From Lutjanus erythropterus (taxonomy: Eukaryota; Chordata; Actinopteri; Lutjaniformes; Lutjanidae): a stretch of 64,000 bases of DNA. The DNA lies in assembly GCA_020091685.1 (NCBI GenBank), contig CM034591.1, positions 12,472,833-12,536,832 on the forward strand, written 5' to 3'. The notes beneath the pieces were generated by a model. It had not been told where the DNA came from. It did no database searches and was given only the letters and a program-made list of their open reading frames with translations. A program made the translations under genes and the position numbers. Shown one piece after another: positions 13,301 through 25,600 of the stretch. Numbering within the stretch: position 1 is the first letter of the stretch; the number at the start of each line of letters is the position of its first letter.

Positions 13301-16300
13301 ATAAAATCTCACATAATGGCCGGATCTCAAACTCTGCTTACACTCAGTGATTCATTGCTCAAGGTTAATAAAACCTTTCGTGGGAAGTGAAAAAGTTGCT
13401 GCTTTTGAGCCACTGGAAGTGTCTCAATGTGAAACAGCAGCACCAGTAAATTAATACAGTGCTGAGGAACAGATCAGGAAACAGAGAGGGTTCTTAGTAA
13501 AATATAATCAAGTTAATTAAAAACAAATGCCTGACTCTAGTGGAAGCCTGTCTGGTTCTCTTCACCATTTTCCTTGCTGGTTTGAATTATTGATAACATT
13601 ATAATAGATTTATAAAATACAAAATATCATACTTTGTGCACCAGAGCTCATGCACGCTCCATGGTCAAGAGCGTAAAGCTAGGGACGTACGATAAACATA
13701 AAGGCTGATAAATTAGTGGCTAATTATTGGCATATATCAGCCGATTACTATCAGATATACTAATATCTAACTTGACAGATTTTCATGCACTTTACTAGAA
13801 AAACTAAATGGACGTGCTTAGTCAGAACTGTTGCTTGTTTTTGTTGTCACAGTGATGTCAGTTAGATTTGTTTCCGTCAGATCTGTGGAATATTCAATCA
13901 TCCATCTTTCATCTCACTAACATCCGAGCCTTTCTTGCCCTACAGTATGAATAAACTACAGGTTATATGAATTATTTTTACAATACAAAAATGTGAAATT
14001 ACTGGTTATCTCATTAATATCAGGCATGAGAAGCAGGTAATTATTGGTCATTGTATCGGCTGAGCAGGACACTGAAGTAAGCAGCACCTGTACAGTCGTA
14101 ACATCCGTGTCAGGTTAAATTAAATTAAGTTTAAGTTAAAATTAACCTTTGTAAATGAAATTCAATATTTTTAAGGTATCTTCTGATAATACTTTAATAC
14201 TTTTAAGACCCTGCGGGGACCCTGTCTTGGACAGAATATAGTCCTGGACTTATTTCCATCTTAGTCCCTAGTGTTTATCCAGACCAGCAACCTTCATCGA
14301 GTCAGAGACGGGCAGTCAAAGTCTGACATTAAGAAATATTAGAAAAGATGGACTAAAAAACACTAGAAAAAGCTGAGGTACCTGAAAAGCCTTGGCCACA
14401 ATATGAGATTTTAAGGCACTCGCCTACACAGTTTACTCTTACAATGTGTGCAACATGACAGTTACTTAGGAGAGAGGAAGAGGACAAGTGCTGAACTGTC
14501 ATGGTAAGAGTCAAAGTCCACATAGATTTAGACTGTATCATAAGCTGCTTGTTCATTAATACTATGACATAGGGGCTTTGTGGACTTAATGTGCTGTGTG
14601 TTGTTGTGGTTGCCTGAATGTACAATACAGCGATGCAGAATTAATTTTTAGCCTAAATGTTTTGTGGACTTTGGTCTTGCACATGGGGCTAGAAAAATGT
14701 GCTGAAATACCTCTGCATGTGTGTTTGTATCAGAGCAGAGTATGATTAGCAATTTATTGTCTTATATCAAAAACTTGATTATATAACTTTCCCATATTTT
14801 ATGTAAATGTGTCTACACTTACTGCATCTGTCTCCCTCACTGAATATTACCACAAACCAAACCCTCACAGAAACAGCTGGCAAGACCCAACCTGCATGTT
14901 AAAAAAAAGTAGCTTACAGCTGGAAAAACACAGGGACAAATAAACTTCTCTTTGTTTATGCATCATGTCATGTTACTGCTGGGGATACATAAAAATGATG
15001 AAGGACCACTTCTAAATACAGTTCATGCAACAAGGATAAGTTCAGTTTTCGGAGTTGCTAAAAACACTGAATATCAAATTAATTCATAATCAATTCATTC
15101 AATCATTTTGTGGCAACTCAAGAGGCACTTGAGCTGTCTAATGTCCAACTATAATCAACGTGATATATGCAACATCACTAGTTATGCAAATAACACCATT
15201 AATTTGGCTAATGACTATGATAATTAGAAATATTTTACAGGAAACATTCAGTATTTTACATTTGCATAAGATGTAGGTGGTGTTAATGTGAACTTTATAT
15301 CAAAGATTTGAGCAACAGAATCTTTCAAGAAACTTTTACTTCTTATGAATGAGGGACTCAACAACTACGAGTGGATTACTTGGACAGAAAATCAATCTGC
15401 AGCTATTTTAATAGCTGATCAGTCATTTCAGTCTTATTTCAAATAAAAGAGTCAAATATCCTGATTCCTGACTGTAACACTATGAGGATTCAGTGCTTTC
15501 CTTTGCCATATTTAGTTAATAGAATATTCTTGATTTTAGACTATTAGCTGGATAAATCAAACAATGTGAAAGCAAAATAATCATCAGATTACAGAGATAG
15601 TTCAGATTTTCTGAAGTGGGGATTTATGAGGTTTAAGTGTATTCATTATTTAGAATATTTTCACCACTTTACTTTGCTGTTAGACCACCTTTTCTAACAG
15701 GAAGCTGCTGTTATATCAACCAAATATCTCTCTCCATAGCAACTAGACTCCTTTGGCAAAAAAACTCATTTTACCTTGCAGAACACAGGAGTTGATGGTC
15801 TACCGCTGACTCGATTGGTTATCTTGTTTGTGCTATTGTGTGACTTTGAACAACACAATAACAAAAACAAACTAACTGATCAAGGCAGCTGTAGACCAAC
15901 GGCTCCCGTGTTCTGCAAGGTAAAATGTTTTGCCAAAGGAGTCCGGCTGGTTTGCAGAGAGCGATATTTGGCTGATATAATGGCAGTTTCCTGTCAGAAA
16001 AGACTGTCTAACGACAAGCTAAAGCTGTGACACTGTTCTAAATATAGGGTACACTTTAACTGATATTTTTTTTTAGCTGGCTAAAATCCTTTTATTAATA
16101 GCTTCATACATTGGTTTTCCTCTCTGCTTCTCCAAACTGAGAGCGTGCTGACCGACCTACTGTCTGTAAGGAACTGACTATTCATAAGTACAGCCACACT
16201 CCAGAAAAGCCAAACTATCCCTTAAATAAGTTATGAAGTTCACAGTGTAACTGACAGGCAGATGGCACCATGCTGACATGATTCATGCCCTGGCACCAAA

Positions 16301-19300
16301 AGCAAACTGTATTGTAGAGCTGAAGATAGATTCTTTTTCTCTCCCTTGGCCTTTAAAAATATACTGAAGGCAGATATGACTGTGACCTACTGGCCTCAAT
16401 AGGCAGTAAAGAAAATCGCAACAATGAAACCCAGACGTTTTCAAAAAGATTCAATACACAAATAAAATCATGGACTGACTCATCTTTGGGGGAAATGATG
16501 TTCCAAACACTTGATTAGACTGACATTTTTTACCACATGATTTTCTTCCATTGTACGAATATCACAGCAATCTTCCCATGTAACAAACCATTATGCACGA
16601 AACGCTCATCAAACGCAAAATGGGCTTGCATCCTTTTCCCGAAGATATGGTGATTAAATCATGTATAATGCATGTGCACCACAATGATATCCATAATGAG
16701 TACAGAGGCATAGTTCTCTGTGGCGGACGGATAATGATGGAGATGAGACTGGAGTTCAACCAGTTAGGTCGCCATGGTAATGAAGCAGTAGCTGGTGCAG
16801 CCCAGACTGTTGACCAGTTTGGACTGGCAGGGCTAAACTGTGGGCTGACTAACCTTTATCCCACAAACTGATAAGACTCTGCAGAGAGCGCAAGGCTGCA
16901 CGGGAGGGAGGAAAGGAGGGAGGGGGAGATAATGACAGAGAGGGAGGGAGGGGAGGGGAGGGAGGATGGTGTGAGAGAGATAATGACTACGTTTACATGC
17001 ACACATGAAACCAGGTAACTGCGAGAAATCAGGTTAAGACAGGAAGTCTGAAACACGTTCACATGCATTGCAATTCCCCGGTTACTGCAAACCTGAACAT
17101 AAATGCAGCTGGACAGAAACATTACTTTTCTCATATTTGTGAGCCAAGGCTGTCATATTTTAAGTGTATGATGGTGATATATGCTGCGGCTGCTTGAAGA
17201 GTTTGGAGCATTTGGACTGATGTCACAGCGGGAGGACTGGCTCTGTCAGTTTTCTTCTTACTGAGCATATGTGCAATGATGTGCGAGGCTTTCTTGAATC
17301 AAGCCACCTATATTATTCTGTTAAGAGTACATTCCCATACAGTTTTGACTGTGAAGTGTTGGGAACTGCAAAAGAAAACAAATACGTATACAGTTTTTTT
17401 TATAAGAGAGTCTGGAAATCTGCAGACAAAACTACTTATCAAGAACCAACAAACCCACTGCTCATTAAATTAAATGCTCTACAATTTACTGACTTGGTCT
17501 TAGTCTTAAAATAGTACAGATTGCATATAAATAAATTACTGCCTGAAAGCATCCAAAAGCTGTTTCAAAAGAAGCCAACATTAGAGGAATATGCATGAAG
17601 GAACAAAAGTTCTGAACTAATGTTGAAGTTGTGAATTTGAGGAACAGTTTCAGGTAGGAACTGAAAATGTGCTGCACACTTTGTAAAAATAACCCTTAAA
17701 AATAACTTAAAGGAACAGTTCAACCAAAAATTAAAAATGCAAAAGCAACGTCTCTTTCCAGAAATCATGACCCAGTTAGTGAAGATAATCCACAGACTCC
17801 GTAGTGAAGAAGTAGGAACTATTTTCTTTCTACCGAACTACACCAGCCAACTGTATAACCACACAAAAAGAAGAATGCAATGGCTTGGGCGGTATCCAGT
17901 TTTTCATACTGTGATACCTTGTTTGTGTGCAGAAACATCTCAACTCATCTGCACTTCACTTTATTGTAGTACTCTCTTAACATAGGTGGAGCTAATTGTC
18001 ATTGCAACGCTATTCTTACAGCTGTGAAACAACAACACTCAAACACAGGAGCTCTGCTTTGGTCCTGAGAAGCTGCAGCTTTTATTCATTATTCATATTT
18101 TATTCACTGACAAACTCAAAACCTACACCACACATTTACTGCCAGATTTAACAACTTCACTACTCACCTTTTCCTCTGCCCAGCATGCATTAGCCGTCAA
18201 GCTATGCTCTATGGACAGTAATCAGTCTGCCACTTGTCCTCTTTCACACTCGCTAAAGTTAGACACTCTCTACGATATGCTAATAGTAGTAGCGTTTGCT
18301 AGCTTACCTTTATCATTGGGCCTAAATCCAAATAGTCCTATACAGGGACAGAGTTAGTATTTAGTCCTGTAACATTATTTCATTAAGTTTACAGACTGAC
18401 CCCTGGTTGCAGGCGTCACACACTACAATTCAGCATCTCCCTATCAGTTTAAAAGAAAGAGAAGCATCTGTATTTATGACAGTTTTAAAGCTCATACCGT
18501 CAGGATTTCTAAATCACCCGGTATGCAGTAATACCTTAACAATGCCCAAGCCTATTGTCCATATACTCGTGGACTGGGTTATTTCCAAAACTCAGCACGT
18601 CACACAAAAACAATCTAGACGAATAAATAGGACAAGAGACAGGAGGAAAAATCTGGATTTTATTAGAAAATTGTATCTGATGCTACTGTTTAACATCATA
18701 AAGGTTTTGGTGCAATAACCTTTAGCATCAGTCTACACCTTTTCAATCTATAAAAAGTCTTAAAGCTGCCAATATGCTTCAACATTTCCTTTTTTTCATG
18801 TCTCCTTTTCCTTCACGCCAAATTATTTGTGTTATTACTTACAGACCAACACAAATTTCAATTTCAAATGTTTGTGAATATTCTAAAGACCCTGCCATTC
18901 AGCTGTGGAAACAGACTCACTCAGAATTATGTATTTCAATCTTAGATGCAAGGACGCACCACACAAGTAATAACGTTTCCTTTCACTGCAGTGTCTGAAG
19001 TCTGTCATGCACATGCGCTCTTATAAAAAGCCTGTGAGAGTCCTGGTTTAGCACAGACACAGGCGACAAATCAGCTTTCTCCAGCCGTCCAAAAATTTTT
19101 TTTTTGTAAAACTGAAAAGCAAGTGGGGGAAGGGAGTCAGGAAAAAAAATGAGAGTGAGGGAGAGAGAAATAGGAGGCAAGGAGGCAACAACAATGGGGG
19201 AGAAGTAGAAGGAGAGAGGGACTGAGCAGAAGATCAGAGAAGTAAACAAGCAGAGAAAGGAGAATATGTGAAAGAGTGTGATCGGGGAGTGAGAAGACTA

Positions 19301-19638
19301 CGGCTGTCTTAAAACAAGAGAGAAAAAATCTCCCATTCTGCCCCTGAGTGGGGAATTACAATTAATCAAGTGGTTTCATTACTGCCCTCCATTATTATGA
19401 GGATAAAGAGGGTCATCACCTCCAAGCTGCAGCTGAGTTTCATTTCTGAAGCAAATTCAATTTTTCAGCTTTGTGAAACAATGTGCACCATCTTCCTCTG
19501 GGTTTTTCCTCCCCTCACTCATCCTTTCATTCTCTCTGCTTCTGTGAGAACAATACGATCAACATGCATTATTTATTGGAAAGTACGTTTGTGTTTTCAA
19601 AGTACTGTATGTGCAGACGTGTGTGAGTGTGCATGTAT

Positions 19639-19688
<50 letters not shown>

Positions 19689-22600
19689 ATGATGTGAATG
19701 TGCAATTCAGATTCAAATGAGGGGAGGGTGTGTTCTGCGGGCACAGGTGTATGCCTGTGTGATTTCATCACTTTGCATGCAAATTTTAGCCGAGGATGGC
19801 CACGGAGACAGAGTGAGGCTGGAAGACTGAGAGGGGAGAGAGAGAGGGGAGGCAGGGAGGGATGGAACAGGTGCAGGAAATGGATAGAGTGAGAAAGGGA
19901 GAGGGAAGAGGAGAAAGATGGTGTGATGACAGAGCTGCAGGCGCTGTGTTTGTACATGCATCTGCAGGCAAATTAATCACGAGATGGTCTCTTACTCCAT
20001 TAAAATGCTAATGTAGGAAAATCTAGACATTTCCATACACTTGCAATATATCCCAGAGCCCAAAGAGTGTTATTATGCTAAATGCAGGCTGGGTGTTGGA
20101 TGCACACCTAATATAACAAAAAAGTCTGACCAAGATAAAACCAAGATTAAAAGTCTTATAAGAAGTGAATTAAAGGGCAGACTGGATATGAGACATTGTG
20201 TTGTGCTGGGTTTTCATGAAATTAGATGAGAGAAGATTCTGTATTTTATGACTTATTAAAAACCCCAATCAGCTTCTTTTAGTTTAAGTTTAAGGGGACA
20301 GTTCTGATTATTTGAAATGGGGTTATATGAGGTACTTATCCAGTTAGTCAGTGTATTATCCACAATAGATTAAATCAAGACACCCATACTTTGGATAAAC
20401 AGAGAGGACGACCGGTACGGAAGCTAAGCAATGTGCTGCTGTAGACAGGGTCAGCAGCAAAATGAGTTTTAGCCACTTAAAAAAAATCAGTATCAGTTTA
20501 AGTACACATTATATTTAGAATATTTTGGCCTCTTTACCTTGCTGCCAGACAGCCTTTTCTGACAGGAAACAGCTGTTCTATAAGCCAAATTGGCTAAATC
20601 AATAATTTTACCTCTCAGAACACAGGAGTTTCTGATCTACCGCTGCCTCGATCTGTTTGTTTGTGTTATTGTGAACTAACCTTTTTCACACCAAATCACA
20701 TAATAACACAAACAAACTAAGAGATCAAGGCAGCAGTAGACCAGCAACTCCTGTTTTATATGACATAAAATCCCTGATTTCGTCAATTAAGTACCTCACA
20801 CGACCCCACCTCAAATAATCCAACTGTCTGTGGAAAGCTGTGCACCAATCAGGATTTTGCAATATCTGAATCAAAATTTGATGACAGTTGGTGGGTTGTT
20901 TATTTATCGTGCCATTGTCAACAAAATCTGATCAAACCACTCTAATTCAGTCCTGATGGAGCAAATGAGCAAAATCTTTCACTGTTAAACTCTTTAAGAA
21001 ATAATACCTAAGAATGGTTAAAGGTGTAGAGAAAGACAAAGATTTGAAACCAAATTTTCAGGTGATTTAGGTTCCTCTTACAGTGGCTATCTGACAGTAT
21101 AATTAACTGTTTTACCTTCCTAGTTCAAAATACACATAGTTGTCATCGGTTTTTGTGTATAGAATTTACTGTTAGTATAAAAATGTTTTGGTGTATAAAC
21201 CTTTTTTGTTTATAGAATCAGATGCTGTGCAAAACAAGAGACACATAATTAATTGTAAAATGAAGATCTTCTCTTATTTTGGACTCACTACGGCTACAGT
21301 ATGTGTCGTGATGTTCAGATTTGACGTGCTGTGCAGAGCCAGTGCAGAACTGTTTTTTCAGCAGTGCTGCAGAGTGACGGCTCAGCTACAGCGCTCATAA
21401 ATGCCTCTGCACTCATTGCTCACTTAATATAGTAGCCTATCCGAGGAGACACGTGACTTTGTGTAGATAATTGCAGTACTGTCAACATAACGTTGTTGAT
21501 GGTCTACATGCAGTGATTCATTTATATTCAGCAGCTCCACACTGATGTAAAATTGGTCTCACAGCGAGAAATATATATTGGTACAATGAAAATATAATGA
21601 AATTCATCATGTGGCAGCACTGTGCAGCACATCCCATACACATTCCAGCATAGCAGTCCATATGTAACAATATACATATCAAAGTAAGAGCCATGATTCA
21701 CCTGCAATGCATATGAAACTCATCATGTGGCTGAATGTTATTCAACATTACCTTCAGATGCACAAAAATCTATATGATTTATCTTTATATGTGACTAAAT
21801 GCAAGCTCTCTTAGGTCTTTGATGAAGTACAAGACAATCTCAGAAAGAAAATTATTCTGTATTTATTCCAATTTTTGGATGAGGGGTGGATAAGAGGCAC
21901 CCAATTAATATTTTCGCTTACACCTCTTAGGAACCAACTGTGGCCTGTCTGCTCTGAAAAAACTCGTGGGAAATCTGAAAATGATATTTTTTGCAGTAAC
22001 ATTTCTGTGCCCTGTCAACACATTAGCAGGCAGCACATCACCAGCACTGGCAGGAAGCCTCTCCACAACAGAGGGAAACACAAATGTCAATGTTTTCTGT
22101 GTCTGCTGCCATGATTATTATGGGAATAATATACTGATATAAATATCCACAACCTTGCAGAATATTTTTTTGGCATTTTCACTGGCTGTCATTGTCTAAC
22201 AGAGAAAATACAAACGGGAAATGTGGAGAGAGAGAGCAGGATGATGTGCACTAAAGTTCTCTGGTCAGTTGCAGTTACTGTATGCGGTTTGTGTCTAACC
22301 ACTAGGCCAACAGGATGCTCCATAACCTTTCAATTATGGCATATTTTTACATTTCTGGACACAGAAATGGTATATTAAGCAGTGTGAATTCTGGTTTTGC
22401 AAAGTTACAAAAAACAAATGTCATATGCTTCCCTTTTTGATGCCAAACTGTAAATAAAAAATAGTGCTACTGTGCTGAAAAAGGATAACCAGGTTTGACT
22501 CAATGAATTATTACCCAGCATGAATTTCTAGCTACCAGGTAATCTGACAGACACTCCAGTCTCAAATTTGACAGTCCATTCAAATTTTAAACTAATTCAT

Positions 22601-25600
22601 TCTACCTTGCAGTGTGATGATACAGTATACAGTGACAATACAGTGCATGCATACTGATTAAATGCAGGGTTCGTACACAATTTTTATTTGTCCAAACTTT
22701 CCATTAGACTTCTCTGTAGATTCTTTTCAGTCCATATAAGACAACTGAGTAAAAAGAGCTGAATATTATTATGTAAGTGAACAGTTTTAAAATCCAACAA
22801 AGTTTGCTTCGATCCATTTGGATCCTTAGCCAGCCAGGCTTTATATTTAGGATTGTTGAGTCAGTCCTCTGGAAAACAATGATGACTGAAGCCACAACGG
22901 TTTGGTTTCCTTACAAAGAAAGGGTCTGTTTACTTTTCTGATAATTACATCCCTGCATAACTAATACATGTTCAGGCAAGATTAATATTTGGTTATCCGT
23001 GATGGCATGTATATATGCAATTCAAAGATATTGTTGCATTTTCTTTCAAAGTAATTTGTTGGTGATATCCGGATCTGTGGGGAAGTAACAATATACTGAA
23101 TATTGCGATACTGCACTAAAAAAAATTCTCTCAAAACCTTAGCAGACTGTGACATGGTTATATGGTTAATTATATTCTTTTATTTTTATACTTTCTAAAA
23201 GAGCTGCTACTGACTGCTGCATTATTTCTGTTGCACAATTGCAAACAAAAATGACAATTCATACAAGTTTTTGCACATAATTGGGTCATGGCTGACTACT
23301 TTTATTTAATTTATTGAACAGGAAGTCAGACACACTTTAAGTTAAAAGGAAAAGCGAATTTTATATGAATAAGCAATGCCATATATTACAGATTTATTCT
23401 TTATTAATATAAATAATATATTAATATTTAGTATTTTTGTTTTTAATATGTGATAAATATATTATATCAGGGACTTTTTATCATGGTAATATCATACTAT
23501 TACATTGTACAGGTGTAGAGGATCAACTCTCACACTGTACACACACACACACACCACCCCTTACCTAGACTGGTTGGCTTGATGAGCTCGTCCAGCATGT
23601 CGTAGAATGGCAGCCTCTGGAGCTTGACATCTGGGTGGACCGGGTGCAGCGTGGCTGAGGTGGACAGGTGGTGTGTCAGTCCGGTCAGCTCGTGTTTCCC
23701 GGGGCCGAGCAGCGAAAGGGGCAGTAAGGCAGCGGGCGACGGGGCTCCACCGTGACCGGCATGACCCTCATACGCCAGCTGCGTCAGGCCAGCAGGCAGT
23801 GCGGCGCCCCCTCCTCCCACCATTCCAGCTGTGGCCGGGTGGTGTGGTCCAGGCATGGCCAGCTCTGAGTGGGACACCATTTTGGCAGGGAAGCGTCGTC
23901 GGTAGAGCTCTTTGATCTTCATGTGCACAGCGGGGCTGCAGCCGGCCTTCAGCAGATGCAGCGCCTTGGTCAGCAGCTCGTGCTTGCGTCCGTGCTTGTT
24001 GCGCCCAGCGTAGCCCAGCAGCACCTGCAGCTCCGACACCCGCAGGCTCATCACCATTTGCTGCGATAGATTAGGAGATGAGGGAGACAGTGAGAATTAA
24101 CTTTTTAGATGCAATGGCAATACTAATTTCTCATGACTGTACTGAAGTACCAACCTGCAATCAACAGTTATTTAAGCAAATAATTAACAGCAGATTTTCA
24201 TTTATGACTTAAGTACTTTTTTTTATACAAGTATTGTATTGCAGTTTAAAATTCTGACAGCTCTAGTGTCTTGGGGTCAAATAAGCCTCATAATTTTATG
24301 AACCACTCTGCAGTGTTTTGTGTCCGATAAGCCTTGGATCTGTTACTCAAACTGTCCCATATTTTTGGGTTCAGGACCCCAGGAAAAGGCACATCCACAT
24401 GCTTCTCATGGGGAACCTTAAATTAACATAAACATAAACTGGACTTCTTGGATCGGACTCAAATACTGGAACCTGCAGGGACTTGGAGTTGCAGCCCAGT
24501 GCTCCCGCTGAGCTACAAAGATTTAAAAGGAACCCAGCAGAGCTACAAGGGAAAGTTGGGAAAGGCTCAAGTTTATGCAAATGTCCTCTGACGCAATGTG
24601 AGCGACATTCAGACCACATCACGCTCAGTTTGATTCCCACAGAAACAGAAGCACAGAGATCAATGCAACTGGCATAAAAAACAGAAAACAACAGAAACAA
24701 ACTCTGCAACAGGAAATGAACAACTTCCTTGTGCACAGAGTGCCTACATCATGCCCCTCCCAGTGTGCCCCATGGGACCTAAATTTGGAAAAAATATGAA
24801 TACTGATACTTATACAGTTTTACGTCAAACCGCGACTAAAGAGACTTGAAAAAGTATCTGTTAAATTGACAAAAATGATATGTGTGATTTGTGGCACAAT
24901 TCAAACCAGGTCAAAAAATAATTTGTCTCTCGCCATTGACTATCGTTCATATTTTCTCTCATGTTAGGTCCCATGGTGGTCCACCAGAAGGCGCGTGACT
25001 TAGGCACTCTATGGTGGCTACATCAGAAATCAACTGTCAGTCAGACCAGAATATGTAAGTTACATGCTCAATGCAACACGCAAGCCACCTTGCGTAAAAT
25101 GCTATGTTACTCTCAGTTCACCTTGGGACACTTAGGGATTCCCTGGGGTCATGCTGGGGGAAGTTACTCTAGAAGAAGACATTTGGCTGCTGTAATTCTG
25201 CCACTGTCAACCTGACCGGGTGCAAAAATAAATGGACGGATTAAGTTTGAAATGTGTAACTGGACAATTTGCATCAACATTCTGTGTCTTTATCCTGCCT
25301 CAGTGCCTCTTAGTAATGCCATGTCCTTTGCCTGCAATTTGCCTCACAGGTGTTTAAAAAAATACACACACAAACACACACTGGTGAGTCTTTCCCCTGA
25401 TAGAAAAGCATTTCATTGCTCTACAGTGCTGGCTCAACGTGAGGCTGAGGCAGTACCTCCCAGGGGGTGGTGGGATTGAGTAGCTGCAGCAGGAGCTTGA
25501 GAGAAAGTGTTGCCTGCAACGACTTCAGATTTGGCTTCAAGTTGGCCCAAACTACAGTAAGCACTAGCAGCTTTCTATCTATCTAGAACAAGTGTCAAAA

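Larger units (their letters stand above)
3746..23564 (-). other. pias1 intron 2
   Basis: A 19.8-kb intron. Besides the repeats listed separately, 5240-7820, 9100-13670, 14100-15590, 16230-17700, 18670-20290 and 20830-23180 are mostly unique-looking DNA. The parts of these that may be regulatory are listed separately. No exon is supported inside it; the open frames present lack codon structure or family similarity. Confidence 0.85.

Noticed and set aside
16593-16871. A 92-codon plus-strand open frame
   Set aside because: No recognisable domain, no splice partners, and low-complexity end; the DNA looks more like a regulatory element.
19559-19980. Ser/Pro/Leu-rich minus-strand open frames
   Set aside because: They derive from a purine tract and a (GT)n(GA)n microsatellite.
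23673-24069. Plus-strand open frames opposite pias1 exon 2
   Set aside because: They are antisense shadows of the GC-rich exon; the minus strand frame has clear PIAS1 similarity.
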